DNA of 64,000 nt, taken from assembly GCF_016859285.1 (NCBI RefSeq), contig NC_053403.1:20621448-20685447 (forward strand). Reading direction: 5' to 3'. Source of the stretch: Xiphias gladius (Eukaryota > Chordata > Actinopteri > Istiophoriformes > Xiphiidae). Below are positions 1-16,318 of the stretch, piece after piece; the stretch's first letter is position 1; each line of letters opens with the position of its first letter. The position numbers and the translations under genes are program-made. The notes under the pieces were generated by a model. It made no database searches. It was given only the letters and a program-made list of their open reading frames with translations, and was not told where the DNA came from.

Positions 1-124
1 TTTTCACACAAATGTTTACTTTTCACACAAGATTATGACTTCTACAGTGGAAAAAAGTTGTCAAAAGTTAAAGGTTTGATTATGATGTTTCTCTCCCATG
101 CCAGGAAAGATAATGTGTGCATAC

Positions 125-3919
<3,795 letters not shown>

Positions 3920-4210
3920 TATGTGTGATTATTTATTACACTTAACAAATATTTTAATATTACACAGAGCTTGATACGATGTATGTTCCCCTGGCGTTAA
4001 AAGACACATCTGATGAGTTTTCGCGCGACTGCGTGCCGGGTGCAAGTAAAGCGTATGATGCGATTGGTCAACTCGACACGCACTCCTTTACATAGTTGGC
4101 GGGTAAACGTGCAACTGTCCAATAGAATCTTCAGTGTCAGCATATGACCCCGCCACCTTCAAGAACTCCCGCTAAAATAAAGCAGGAAGAGGCGGGCTGT
4201 TAAAAAAAGG
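3920..4210 (-). promoter_or_regulatory. mcm3 promoter region with E2F-like and CCAAT motifs
   Basis: This stretch lies directly upstream of the mcm3 start codon and is richer in CpG than its surroundings. An E2F-type site TTTCGCGCG is at 4019-4027, and a second E2F-like TTGGCGGG is at 4096-4103. CCAAT boxes lie at 4063-4067 (read on the minus strand) and 4119-4123. E2F with NF-Y is the known arrangement for S-phase genes including MCMs. The motifs are seen; their use is inferred. Confidence 0.6.
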
Positions 4211-4654
4211 AGGAAGCCTTTTTTTAACAGCTACTAGTAGGAGCCTACTAAATAAACATTTGTCCATTTGTCCAGGAGACGATGACATAAACAGGAACTT
4301 TTTTAATAACGCTACATACTGCATGTTAACGATGCTATCTCCAAAATCCTACCAAAACCAATAGCGCCCATAGGAACAACACACATTTAAACCAATAGAG
4401 ACCAGTCATCAACCATACATGTCAATTCAGAACTCTCCTGGGCATCTATATTGATATATATATCAATCTGCCAGAGCTAAATTTCTTAAGGTGTAAACTA
4501 TAATACATTTCAAATAATGCCTACATAGTAAACTACACTCAGTAGCCAGTTGATTTGGTACACCTAGCTAAAATGTAGTGTAGCCTAAATCCTGTAGTAA
4601 ATCCTACTTTCATGAAGGTGAACTGTATTGCATACTACTACTACTATTACTACC

Positions 4655-4662
4655 ACAACTAA

Positions 4663-4712
<50 letters not shown>

Positions 4713-4830
4713 GTAAACTTCATTTATATAGCATTTTTCAATACAGAGTTACAAAGTGCCTTAAAATGAAAGCAATAACAGCAAGCAAAATGAATAAAAT
4801 TGCAACTAAATACAAAATCCCAATGAATAA
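4655..4830. repeat. (AAT)n microsatellite joined to a dispersed-repeat tail
   Basis: An AAT/ATA run of about 55 bp is followed by a 'catttatatagcatttttca...acaaagtgcctta' stretch. This resembles the 3' end of a retroposed element common in fish. The element class is not assigned. Confidence 0.6.
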
Positions 4831-6792
4831 ACACCAAGAATCTTATAAACAATTCACTGAAAAGCAGTTCTAAAAGGATTGGTTATACAAAGAGGTGTTT
4901 CCGTTATTTAGCCTACCCTCATTGATATAAATAGGGTGGACAAAACATTATAATCTTAATGAAGGAAGGATTTATTGCAGGACTGTTGTATTAGACTGCA
5001 TTAGCTATGTGTACCTAATAGACTAGAAACTATAAAATAAAATAAAATACAATAAAAATAATAACATCCTGCATCAATGTACTGGTGTGCTCCTACATTT
5101 TTTAGTAAATTATTTTTTTAAAGAAAGACTATCCTAAGACACATGTGGATTTGATTTAACCTGCTTTATTCCCATCTGATTATTTTGTGGCCAGGGAATA
5201 TTTGCTTAAAAAGCAAAAAGGCAATATCACACTCTTCATTGTAGGTTTAAAAAAGCCTAAATTTTAAACTGACACTTGCCAACAATGTGTTTTCATATTT
5301 TACATTAATCATCAACTAAAAAGCCACAAAACCAGTAGCCTCTGCATAATTTCTATCGAAATTTCAACCGATTAACCATTCTGACCTCTTTCAATAATAA
5401 TTTCCATACAGAAATAATTCTCTCAAAAATTTCCAGAAATTAATTTAAGGGAATATATTGATTCAGTTTTATAATGAGTCACGCGGAATAACAAGATTTC
5501 AGTGTATTCTGGAATGATTTGGGGTTGCTTTTTCTCATTTTCACTATATGACTATCTCAATAAATAGTGAACAAATTTTGAATTGTTGTTATGTGGTTAA
5601 GAGCATTGCTGAGCAAAAAACCTAGACCATCTAGGTTTGAACATTAATGCAGTGTATAGTACCGGACAGTAGATGGAGACACACATGCAAAATTTAACAT
5701 GTTTCCTTTTTTTCCAAGTGTATCATTGTCTTTATGGTTTTACCATAATGTCATATATACCAAAGAATTTTGGTAATTATAAACAATGCAACAATTCACT
5801 CCTCCAAGATTTTATTAAAAGGTAAATAATATCACTATAACCGTAAACCCAAACTTAATATTGAATGTCGCTGTCACAGAACAAGCACCAATCAATGTCT
5901 ATTTTAAGAATATACTGCATTATTTTGATACTGATCTTGGCCGATATTAACTACACTTTGGGGCGTTTCTGGTCTTTTAACTCACCCACACTTCCAGCTC
6001 TACAGGCTTTCAATTAAGCCATGTTGTTACCCTTTTCTTCTCTGCAGCCTCCGAAATACAGCTTTACCTCAACATGTTATAGTTGCAAGCAGTAAGCATG
6101 TGCACTTTCTAATGATGGAAAGCCTGTAGTGTAGCGAGACTTTTTTTTCCCCCTTCCTGCAGAGACGTGTGACACCAGAGGGAAACAGGTGTTCTGTTGA
6201 AGGAGGTGAGATGATGTTTCTTCTTTGATATCACACTAACAGAAATCACAGTTATATGTTATAGTATGTTAGTTTGGACACGCCTCATTTTAAGTATCTT
6301 GGTCATTTCTACGATGTTTGCAAATTAAAATTTTTATTTTAGACATTTTGTTGACATGTAATAAGATGTGACAGTATTCATATAGTTTTTCGTTTCTAAG
6401 ACGAAATAAATTAACGGAAAAGAGCATTTTATTTATTTGTATAATTGCTTTGTGGGCTAAAAATGCAAATGCAGCCGGTTCTCTTGGACAAACTTGCAAG
6501 GAGGACTGTACGATTGCATTAAACCCATAGACGAAGCTTTTCACCTTGTTGTGTAAGATCACTGTGACTTGGAGGATTTAAATAGGTGCACGTATTCAGG
6601 GTCCGAGGATTGGTCTGGGGATAGTGCTTTTTTTGTCAACAAAAGAGGGGGGAAATTATTAGGGCGCACCTTTTAGGAGGGCATACATACAGTAGCTGAT
6701 GTGAAAAGCAGTCTATCTTCAGATGGGTGACTTTTTATCTTGTTGCTTCCATAGGTGCTCATTTACCTTGGTGACAACTTTACTTAACATTC

Positions 6793-6795
<3 letters not shown>

Positions 6796-6886
<91 letters not shown>
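6796..6886. repeat. (TG)n microsatellite, about 45 units
   Basis: An uninterrupted TG dinucleotide run of about 90 bp in intergenic DNA. ORFs across it that encode poly-His/Thr or similar are artefacts. Confidence 0.95.
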
Positions 6887-6887
<1 letters not shown>

Positions 6888-7616
6888 ATAGGAGGAGCTT
6901 GATGGTTACAGGTTAGACTACATACCTGCATGACTCATGGGGAAGAATGGCTGCCTATTGTAATGCATGCTCTTGTGTTTTGTGAATTTGTTGTTTTATT
7001 ACTGTGTCGATGCTGGACTAAGTTTTTAATTGTTATGTGCCAAGAAACTGTAGATGAAAATTAGTTTAAAATAATTCACTCTGGGCCAACATCCTATACA
7101 CGTATTACATTACAGACAAACACCAAGAGAATTGCAGCTGCAGTAATTGCTGCATGGCTCACAAAAGCAGTCCTTATTTATTAATCTGTCTATAGAAATG
7201 TCACAATGTTTCTGGCTTCTTCTGTGGAGCTTTGACTTTCTTCCCCATTTTTAATCTGCTCATCTCATATTCAGCTCAGACTTCACTTTCTTTTTTCTCG
7301 TTTATTCTATTTCCACCTTCATACCTCCGATTCACTGTGCAGATTGATGCATCCTACAAACAACTTGAAAACATCTTAGATGTTTGCTTTTTGGCATCAC
7401 ATCAAAGCAGAGCATAGGTTATGAGCTGTTATAAGGGCTTTCTTAATAAATCCCCATGCATTAATATTGCACTATTCACTGAATTGCATGTAACAATCTC
7501 TCCTATAAAAAGAGCTGCTGCATTAATTCACTGTTTCCTTTTTCAGTTTTGTCTTTAGCAGTCCTCTTCTATCTGTATTCCATCTCCTCCTTCTCTCCCA
7601 CGTCCATCACTCAGCT

Positions 7617-8547
7617 ATGTCTGGCGACATTCTGCAACACTTCAGCGCCTTGACCTTGAACATCAAGCACCTCAGCCGCCTCCCTCGCTTGTCAGACCTA
7701 ATACCTTCCTCCCTGCTGCCGCCCAGCCCCAACGTTATCACCTTCAAGGTCCCCAGCCTGTTCCGAGAACCCTACATCCTATCAGGATACTGTCCCATCC
7801 AACAGGATCGGTTCTGCTACCTCCTGAGCCTCTTCCAGAGACACAATGAATCCCTGAACGTGTGGATTCATTTGCTTGCAGGTCCTGTTCTGCTGCTCCG
7901 CTGGTGGGCCAACATAGGCGCCCTGGGGTACACCTTGGACCTGGCATCCCTACCTCTGAGCCTATCCTTGGTGTCTTCTTTCCCCTATCTGTTCTTTAGT
8001 GTGGCAGCTCACAACTTCCAGTCTCACTCTATACAATCACACTACTTCTTCTTCATGGACTATGTGGGTGTAGCTGTGTATCAGTATGGTTGCTAAATTG
8101 GACATTATTTCTACACATCATTGCCAGCAGGGAGGGAAAGCTGCATAGGGCTGTTGTTTCTGCCTGGAGCTACCTTCTTTGGATGGCTCTCCTGTGCTGG
8201 CTGCTGTTACGCTAAGGCCAGGTAGAGGCAGCCATATCCACTGCGGTGTAAGATCTGCCAGCTAATGCCTACCACCCTAGCTCCTGCTGGACATTAGCCC
8301 GGTAGCCTACCGCCTGTTCACCGTCTCCTGGACACAAGAGCCCTCACTGCCCTTCCATGTCATCCAGATTGCTTCCTTCTTGCTGTCTGCCCTCTTCTTC
8401 TCCTGTTCCATCCCTGAGCGCTTCTTCCCAGGCCACTGTGACTTTGTGGGCCCGGGTCACCTGATCATCTACCTGTTTCTGTCCCTGTGTACCATGTTCC
8501 ATCTGGAAACCAGGACCAATCCAGGCAGAATAGGATTTAATTTCTGA
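7617..8547 (+). pseudogene. paqr8: Decayed membrane progestin receptor beta (PAQR8-like)
   Basis: The intact family is a seven-transmembrane receptor of about 350 residues that binds progestins at the plasma membrane, usually encoded by one coding exon. Here an ORF of 159 codons opens with MSGDILQHFSALTLN and contains LFREPYILSGYCP, the PAQR motif HNESLNVWIH (E..N...H), SVAAH (the S...H motif) and FFFMDYVGVAVYQYG. A TAA at 8094-8096 then interrupts it. Homology continues in the same frame (LSCAGCCYAK) through a second stop, TAG, at 8223-8225. It then moves to the +1 frame near 8283-8290 (LDISPVAYR, FFSCSIPERFFPG) and ends at a TGA at 8545-8547, before the last membrane helix. The third metal-binding motif (H...H) reads HLIIY, so its second His is lost. 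Four independent defects make a sequencing error unlikely as the only cause. It lies beside mcm3, as PAQR8 does in human. PAQR7 is a less likely identity. Confidence 0.82.
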
Positions 8548-10160
8548 TTCAGTGAAAAAATAGTTGACACAGTGGACTCCATAGTTTGTTAACTATGGCT
8601 TAGTAAAGTTTTCCACAGTGATTCATCCTCCCATTTAATTGCTGCTTAGGAGAATGCTGTTTAAGGATATTAGTCTGAAACATACCAGGAATAAACCTAG
8701 AATTGTCTAAATGTATATCTGTTCATATTTTTTGAATAGATAAGGATAATAAATATAATGTCAGTGTCTAAGAGAGGATGTATTTTCAAGCTATTTTTCT
8801 TCAATCTGTTAAAGAAAACAAGCAATTGCTATTTCAGAATTAGTTTACTGTGCAGTTTTGGACATACTGCTACTGGAAACCTGCTTTTTGAGTCTAACAA
8901 TATTTAAAATTCTTGTTTGCCACAAAAGCGCTCTGCTGTCCAAGGTGAGTGACCAGTGTCAGCATTGAAAGACAGAGTGAAAGGGCAACTCTGGATAATG
9001 CTATTCACTGAAGTGGACTAGCCAAATAGTGGGATTTAGGTGCACAAAGAGGTTAGTTTAATTCTGAGGCAGGGGGAATTAATCTTCAGAATTGTGGTGT
9101 AAAAGTGTAGAGATGTGGTTTTACAAAGGGTTATGTGCTAGACAATGTCTTGGCCAGGTGCAGTGATTGCCTGGAGCTTTATTGTACCTTGAAGTATCCA
9201 GACAACCAGTGTTAATTAGTGAATATATTTTGTGTTTGTCTTGCATTATTTATGTTGATTCGACTGTTGGCCCACTTGTGTAGTCTGTATTTATTCACCT
9301 CAAACAGTGACTGTACTGAATGAAGATGTTAGCTGTAAGTCAGCTGGCAACATATTCACTGAATATGTCTGGTAGTATGTCTGGTATTGTGTTTGTTTTT
9401 AGCTGTTTCTGTTATTTTTTCTCCACTCTCGCTCCTTTTTGCTCTTGTCTCTGTTTATAAAGTAGATTCATAAAGCCCCAGGAAGTGCAGATTTTACGCT
9501 CAGGGACTTCTTCGTCTCAATTTTTTCTTGTTCACTCACGTCTTTCCATTGACTTTGAATGCAATCACACTCACTGCATCTAAAATTTGCCTTTTGTTCT
9601 TTCTGAATACACTTTTTTTTAACATTTGGACAGAGCTTATGCTAAACTAACGGGCTGCTGGCTGTAGTATCATATTTACCATACGAATATGAGAGCGGTA
9701 TAAAACTTCTCATTCAACTCGCAGAAAGAAAGCAAATAAGTGTATTGCCCAAACTGTCAAACTACTTATTAAATTTTAACCGAAGAGGAAATGCCCTCAA
9801 ATATTTAATTGAATAATGAAATGTCAGGACAGAAGAGTTAAAAATATTGTATTTTGGAGAGGCTATCAGAAAATGTGTTGTAGTCAGTTGTTTGAAAGAA
9901 TAAGAATTTTAAAAATGTGGGCCCAGCAGTGTGTTAGTGAACCCTGTGGTAGCATTGTTAGATTAAGTATTAGCCAGTATTTTTGACTAACTGTGCATTC
10001 CAACATTTGTGGAACCAACAGGCATGTCAGGTGCTGAGGTGCTCAGGTTTGGATGTAATTTAGTGATGATAAAAAAAACAAAACGTGTTAGCACCTCCTT
10101 CATAGCAAACAGGACGCCTTTGAACAGTCCCTCCCTAAGTCACCTGTCTGCTGTGAGCCA
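8548..10160. other. Intergenic region downstream of the paqr8 relic
   Basis: No gene is seen. A short remnant at 9118-9175 (gttatgtgctag...cttggccaggtgcagtga) matches the end of the dispersed family also present at 16319-16640. The rest is AT-rich DNA without recognisable structure. Confidence 0.5.
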
Positions 10161-10234
10161 CATAAACCAAAGGCAGTTGAATGACTGACAGCAGTTGGTG
10201 ACAGACCTACAGCGGAGTCAGAACAGCATCCAAC
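10161..10234 (+). promoter_or_regulatory. Candidate non-coding first exon of the adaptor gene
   Basis: A short non-coding stretch ends in a strong donor, AAC|GTAAGT, at 10234/10235. It lies 270 bp upstream of a good acceptor (tttacag, 10505) that precedes the adaptor start codon by 12 nt. The 5' limit is not defined. The splice signals are seen; exon use is inferred. Confidence 0.45.
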
Positions 10235-10517
10235 GTAAGTTATAAACCCAGTTTTTATTTTTATTTTTTCATTTTTCATTTTTATTTTTGTTTGTTGTAT
10301 TGTGTATCATTATGGTTCTTCTTGACGAATCTGTTTATCTGAAAAGTGCTCGATTTAAATATGAGATGCTGTATCTTTACAAGACATCAAGGTGACATTT
10401 ATTTTAAAAATTACACATAGCTTATAAAACGGTCCACTTCGGTTGCTCATGAATTTTGCTTTGACAGTGTGTATAGTTTCTTGCTGGTTTTGCCATTCTT
10501 TACAGAGCAACAGGACA

Positions 10518-13500
10518 ATGGCTCCAGTAGGGATGGTTGACATGTTGGGTTGGTTTTCATCCCCAGAGGTGGGCATCTTCTCCCTTTTCATCTTCCTCAT
10601 CCTCAGCATTACTCTCCTTGCCTTTTGTGCCAAGTGTCACAGGTGAGGGAAATGTGATGATAAAGAGTGACACTACTTTGATTATATTTGTGTCAAGTCA
10701 TGTCTGGTTTCCCCCAGTAAAATATAAGCTGCCTTTAACTGTTTCCACTCCTAAAGGTTGTCACTCAAAGGGATTTAAAGGAATTAAGAATAGTATCCCC
10801 TAATGTATGAGTAATCATGACCAACGCTGCCACCCAGTATAAAACAAGTGTTTTTCCGTTTAGAGTGGCTGCTCACAATACGTTGACTGATTAATTTTTC
10901 TGTCCACCAACTTGTCAGGCTTTCATTCCTATTCATCAATTTCCAGCAGCACAGAACAGAGACTTGTTTAACTGGATGTGTAGTTTTGGATGAAGGGTGT
11001 TGCCTGTTTGAGGAGGAGGCAGAAGTGTGCAGTCAAATATCATTGTAAGGAGGTAGTTAAGCCAAATGGGCTTGGCTTGGGCCATTAAGCTTCAATAACC
11101 CGATGGTCCAATGAGATCTTTATGTGTATGTGTCCATGCACGCTCCATCAAAGTTAAAATGGTTTAAAGCATCCTCAGCAGTAATTTTTAGGAAATCGTG
11201 GGCATAATGCTTGCAGTGTTGTTTCTTTATTTGATTATTTTTTAATTATTTAGTGGGGTATCTCAAAAAAGTGTAAATACATTTGAAAGAAAGCAAAGCC
11301 ACAGACCAAGGAACAAGTGATTTATTTTAGTTTCCACACATCCTTAAGTGCACATTTGTTTGCACGCCCATTACTCTAGTTGTCACGCCAAACATACCAG
11401 TGCCAGTGACACAGAGGAACTGTAGGGTGAAACAACAGTCTTATCTTGTGCAGTCTGTTTGTGTACATTCCAAGGCTTGTTTGTTGCTCAGAGGAATGAA
11501 ACTAGAATGGGACTGTAGTGATAGATAAGAATCATAACTCATAACTCTGAAGATTGTTTGTACATTCAAATGAGGCACTGGAGGCAATGAGTGTTGATTG
11601 AGTTAAGCAACAACCTATAAGCCTGATCAATTCAGCATGTTGTTTTATTGGAAATGCACCAGATAGAAATCCTGGTCAAGCCTCAAGTCTTGCCCAAGCA
11701 AATTCAAGTCTAGTCTCAAATCTTGACAAATCAAGTTCCAGATAAGTCACATCTTGTCAAGGCAAGTCCATGTTATCATAGGTCTTGTCAAAGCAAGTCC
11801 AAGTCTAGTCTCAAGGGCTTGAGGGCAAGTCTAAGTCAACTCTAAAGTCTTGGTAAAGAAAGTCCCAAGTCAAGTCTCAGTCGAGACAAGTCCAAGTCAA
11901 ACCTCAAGTTTTACCAAAGGAAATTCAGGACAAGTCATAAGTCTTAGCAAGTAAATTTCGAATCAGTTGCAAATCGGTCATGCCTCTGACTGCTGTTATA
12001 ATATATATAATATATATATTATAATGTTATAACATATTGTTATAACATTATAATCTTTGTCAGTTAATTTTAGGAAAACAATGAGACCAGCATATTCAAA
12101 ACCCTTAACCTTGAGTCCAGCACTGTGGATGGTAAGAACTAAAATTTGACTTGAGCCTGAAATTACTTATATTTTACTAAGGACAGTATCGGCTTCCAGA
12201 GTCCTTCCCAAACGTCAACAGCAGTTGAATGAGAAATTCAGCCTAGGCTCAGCTGAACCAGTCAGGTCTACTCCAACGAATTTTAGGTATCAATATTGAT
12301 TTACTGTATACTGCACTTGATTATTAAATGGTGCTGTGAAGCAGGACTGGAGAGTATGGAGGTCAGGATGATGACCACTGTAGACACAAAGACTTTTTGG
12401 ATGGAGAACAGGGGACTGAACAGAGGGTCTAGTTAACTTGTGTGTAACCAGGTTGATAAAAACAACAAGTATACAAACTTGGAAAAGAGCCAAAGACAAA
12501 GCACGTGACACAAAGGCAGAGTTTTAAAGCTCTTGAGCCATAAATAGAATCTGCATATGTAAAAGGGACTGTAGACACCTCTGTCCCCATACACCCTGAG
12601 CATACACAGATATGGCATACCATCGTAACACCTGATAACCTCTCATTTTCTTTTTGTTATCCACAGGAACACTGGCAATGCATATGATGTGAGTGGAACA
12701 ACGGTATGAGCTGCCTCTCTGTCTCATTTTCCTCTCTCTCTGTTTCCAGTTGTTTCCCTCCCTCTTTCTATCAGTTCTGTAATGCATCCGAGCCTTCAAT
12801 ATCTAAATGTAACACGTAGTATCTATTGCAGTTCATTAACTGCCAATTAGGAAATATACGAAAATATATTAGGCCATCAATAAAAAGAAAAAAAAATATG
12901 TTAGGCAAAAACTGAAAATTATAAAATAGACAAAAGTAACATAAACACTTGGTAATAGCATAAAACTATGAGACCAAATTATAAGGTCCTCCTATTAAAT
13001 GCATTTTTTAGAAGTTACTTAAATGATATAATAGACATGGAAAGTCAGGTGTTCTTTTGTAGGTCTTCCCAAAGTTCAGGGGGTCCAAAAGCAAATACTT
13101 GCCCTTCCATTGTTTTTTATTGTAATTAATTCTTAAAATCTTAATAGATTCTGAAATAAATGTCAAAACAGTGTAATTAATGGGATCATTTGCTACCAAA
13201 ATGAACACAGTGAAAAGTATGAAAATCCAAGCAGCAGCATATTACACATCCTGGAGATAAAGACAGACAAAACTAAGGGTAAAGGACCCTTGAAAAATCA
13301 GCAACCAATAACAGATTTGATTCTAGATAAAGAGAACAGAACTGCACTACCCTCATTAACATAATCTCCAAATGTGATTGTCAGAAATAACTGAACTTTT
13401 TACTAACTTGGGAGGTCTAAAAAAGATCTCAGATTTACAGTTATATAACTGGACGAAGTTTTCAGACATCTGAGAGAGAGGCCTGTATGCCTATCAATAA

Positions 13501-15450
13501 CAAGTGACAGTTTGTACAGTAAGAATAGGACATTACCTAGTAGCAACCCCCTGTTTTTTGTCACTGTATTGTGGTCCATTGTGTCAAATACTGCACTGAG
13601 GTCTAGGTGGATTAAGACTGACCACTAATCCACATCACTAGGAAGAGATTATTGGCTATATTGTGAAGGGATGCTCATTTATGGTACCTGCAAATGTCTG
13701 ATGGATTTAAGATGTTACAAATACAATATAACATGCTAAAACACTTTGGAAATTTTAATATGCTATACAATACGCTTTCAGTCAAGTATTAACTAACTCA
13801 GCTGATAGTACAAGTACAGAGGAACTCACAAGCAATGAGACAGTCAATATCAATTCAATCTAACAAGCATCCATGATACAACCACAGGCATGGAAGGAGA
13901 AAAGAGGAGGATCACAGCCAGTCTGCAATGAAAAAAAAACTGTTAACAATGTTGCTGAAAAGTTGTTTTTTTCCACTCTAGCTGCTGTTACTTTCCTGTT
14001 TTGTGGCAAAGAACCTTACTTTGAGAGTTTGATTGGCATTACTGCATACCACACATAAAGCAAGTCTTTCACCCTTGCATATTTGTAATATACCTTTAGC
14101 TCCAAGCAGCAGTGAGCATAAAAGTCTTAGTATGCTTCAAAGAAACTAAATCGTAAGACAATATGAAGGCAAAAGTATTTATATTTGTTCCAAATAACCA
14201 CATTTCAAGGCGGGGGAGAAGTCTGCCGTCATAGATAGTTGCATACAGTACTTTCAGATATTTCTTGCTTAAGGACATTTATGGTGTTGCACTCTGATGT
14301 ATGCCTTAAAGGTGAGTTAAGTTTTTGTATGATGAATACAAAAAAAGAGAGCTTGAAAGAGAAGTACAAACCGTATCTACTTTCTCAGTCAGATGGTGAA
14401 AAGTCCACTTCTAAGTAAAGTTACCTAGTTTTCAGTAAAAGAATGGACCAGTTACTGCTGTTCACATTTATTAAGATATTGCATTAGTGGTGTACTTGAC
14501 ATCAATAAATAATGAATTATAATCATGACATTCAGAAGTGGCATTATATCAGACTGACAAACCCTAATGCTAACAGCCGTGCACTGTAGCAGCATGAGCT
14601 AACATTTACGTTAGCTTCTCAAACTGACAGTTTCACAGCTTGACATCCTGGGGGTCTCAACTGAGGGCTTTTACAGTGATAAGCTTGAAACAATGATATG
14701 ATACACTCAAAAGTTTAACTGGAAGATTTCGACAACCTCTCTTTGCCAGCTGTCTTGTCATTTACACTTGACATCTGCCAAACTATATGCTAGCTACCTG
14801 TCTGAAATTAATGGGAGGCATAAAAAAACACTTGCCTCTCTGTTGGTCTTTTATAAACTATAAAAATAAACTCCACTCCCACATTTTTCATCAGAAATGA
14901 TACAGAATGATGATCTTCACTGACTATTTCCCTGGGGCTACAGTAGGGGCCAAAGTAGTTCAACAGTCAATCCACTGTAAAACAATAACATGTTGGACTG
15001 AGTTTGGGTTTGATTAAACAAGTAAGATATAATGTGCCAATTAGTGATCTTTAGTGGTGCTGGTACATGGATTTTGTTACCTTTGGTCAGAGCCAGGCTA
15101 GCTATTTCCAGTCTTTATGCTTATAGCTAAACTAACTAGCTGCTGGTGGTCTTCATATTTTTATCATATGAACATACATACAGATATTATGTCTTTATAA
15201 TTACTTCTGTCTTTCTCGATGACAGACTGTTGGAGCAGGAGGAGCCAATGGGACTGCTGGTACAAAGACAGGAGGACCCACCTGTGAGTTCTCTGTAAAC
15301 TGAAAAAAAAATTCAATCATACATTTAAATTTTGCTTACATTTCCTTATCTAAATTTCCAGACCCAGGGACTGCAGCCTACTCAATATGGAGAGACCACA
15401 GAGACATGCCTCCCAATACACTAGAAAGATCTAAAGCATTACCCAACTAA
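10518..15450 (+). CDS. Small LIME1/PAG1-like transmembrane adaptor (102 residues)
   Basis: Four coding exons (10518-10642, 12667-12703, 15226-15283, 15362-15450) join with GT-AG introns and consistent phases into 102 codons and a TAA. The N-terminus is short and presumably extracellular. Residues 18-36 form one hydrophobic helix (IFSLFIFLILSITLLAF), followed at once by CAKCHR. A CxxC just inside the membrane is the palmitoylation motif of the raft adaptors LAT, LIME1 and PAG1. The cytoplasmic part has a Gly/Thr-rich linker and tyrosines at 48 (YDV), 74 and 80 (YSIW). LIME1 and PAG1 are known to recruit Src-family kinases and Csk in lymphocytes. The gene sits just upstream of, and in line with, a ZNF395-type gene, as LIME1-SLC2A4RG and PAG1-ZNF704 do in human. 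The protein is much shorter than LIME1 (about 295) or PAG1 (about 430), so it may be a reduced or lineage-specific member. A candidate poly(A) signal is at 15889-15894. The ortholog is not firmly identified. Confidence 0.6.
11690..11965. repeat. Degenerate CAAGTC-rich tandem array
   Basis: About 270 bp in adaptor intron 1 built from imperfect units such as 'aagtcaagtctcaagtcttg', with caagtc/caagtcc recurring every 10-20 bases. It is probably an old satellite-like segment of a dispersed fish repeat. Confidence 0.7.
12018..12054. repeat. 17-bp perfect inverted repeat with 3-nt loop
   Basis: The arms 12018-12034 (attataatgttataaca) and 12038-12054 are exact reverse complements around 'tat'. 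A further AT palindrome precedes them. It is an AT-rich cruciform or hairpin in adaptor intron 1. Confidence 0.9.
13535..13690. repeat. Fragment of a dispersed percomorph repeat
   Basis: The stretch 'gtcactgtattgtggtccattgtgtcaaatactgcactgaggtc' resembles, from memory, an internal part of the abundant family also represented at 43138-44045. It lies in adaptor intron 2. Confidence 0.45.
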
Positions 15451-15894
15451 CCAGCCAATTACATGCTCAACATTCCATTTCACAGAAACCAAGTTTTCCA
15501 CACTTGACATTTTCCCAAATGGACAGATGTACAGAAAACGAGAGGAAGGAGAGAAAGCTAGCCCAATCCTCTGCCAGCTCAAGCCCCCATCCACACCTTG
15601 CCATCATCCCATCAGGCTTTCACTTCTCTGGATGGAACCCCTTTAAAAAATAATCTCTCATTTACGGATTCTGAATTCATATGACAAGAACCTTTCATCT
15701 AAAGACTTTCTATTGACTAGTTATTGACTCCTCTGAGTATTTTACAGTATTTTGAAGACTTTGGATTCTGTATTAGTTTACTGTCTTTTTCCTGTCATTA
15801 TCTACGCAGCAACTATATGATCATACACAAAATATGCCTGGGTTGATTTAACTCTGGGTGTAAAAATCAGCAGTTATAAAGCCTGCAAAATAAA
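15451..15894 (+). terminator. 3' UTR and poly(A) signal of the adaptor gene
   Basis: Non-coding sequence follows the TAA. The first clear AATAAA is at 15889-15894 (gcaaaataaaaac), giving a 3' UTR of about 450 nt. The cleavage site is inferred. Confidence 0.5.
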
Positions 15895-16318
15895 AACTAT
15901 TGCAATAGCAAATCATTGCTGTTGTCAGTTCCAAATCTTGCACGCAGCAAATTTGCCAGAGTTAATCTGTGTTGTTTTTAATCTGACAGATTCAGTTGAG
16001 AGGTGTTCATTTGGGGTTTATTTACTCTATTGTATTACCTCCGATCAGTGCTTACCCTTATTGATTTTTAACACTTGTGACTTTGCTGTCCAGCCAATGG
16101 TATGACTGGACAGCCTGCTCTCTCCATGATGCAGATGAATTAGAACCTGTTAGGAAATTACTACTTCCCAATCTTAAGTGAACCCAGAGCAGGGAGCTGA
16201 TCAATTTATGTAATTGTCATGAAGCTCTTTCCTGAGCATAATGCAGTTGAAGACAACAGTTTAAGGACTATAACAGTTAAACTTTTGTCTTGTTTACAAC
16301 AGATTGTCTTTACTTATT

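Larger units (their letters stand above)
4211..7616. other. Intergenic region between mcm3 and the paqr8 relic
   Basis: No gene is recognised. It holds an AAT microsatellite followed by a dispersed-repeat tail (4655-4830), a 16-bp perfect palindrome (4451-4466) and a long TG run (6796-6886). A non-coding first exon of the ancestral paqr8 gene could lie here, but none can be singled out. Short ORFs in this stretch show no codon or family signal. Confidence 0.6.

Noticed and set aside
6719..6931. ORF encoding a long Thr-His repeat
   Set aside because: It is a translation of the TG microsatellite and has no coding signal outside it.
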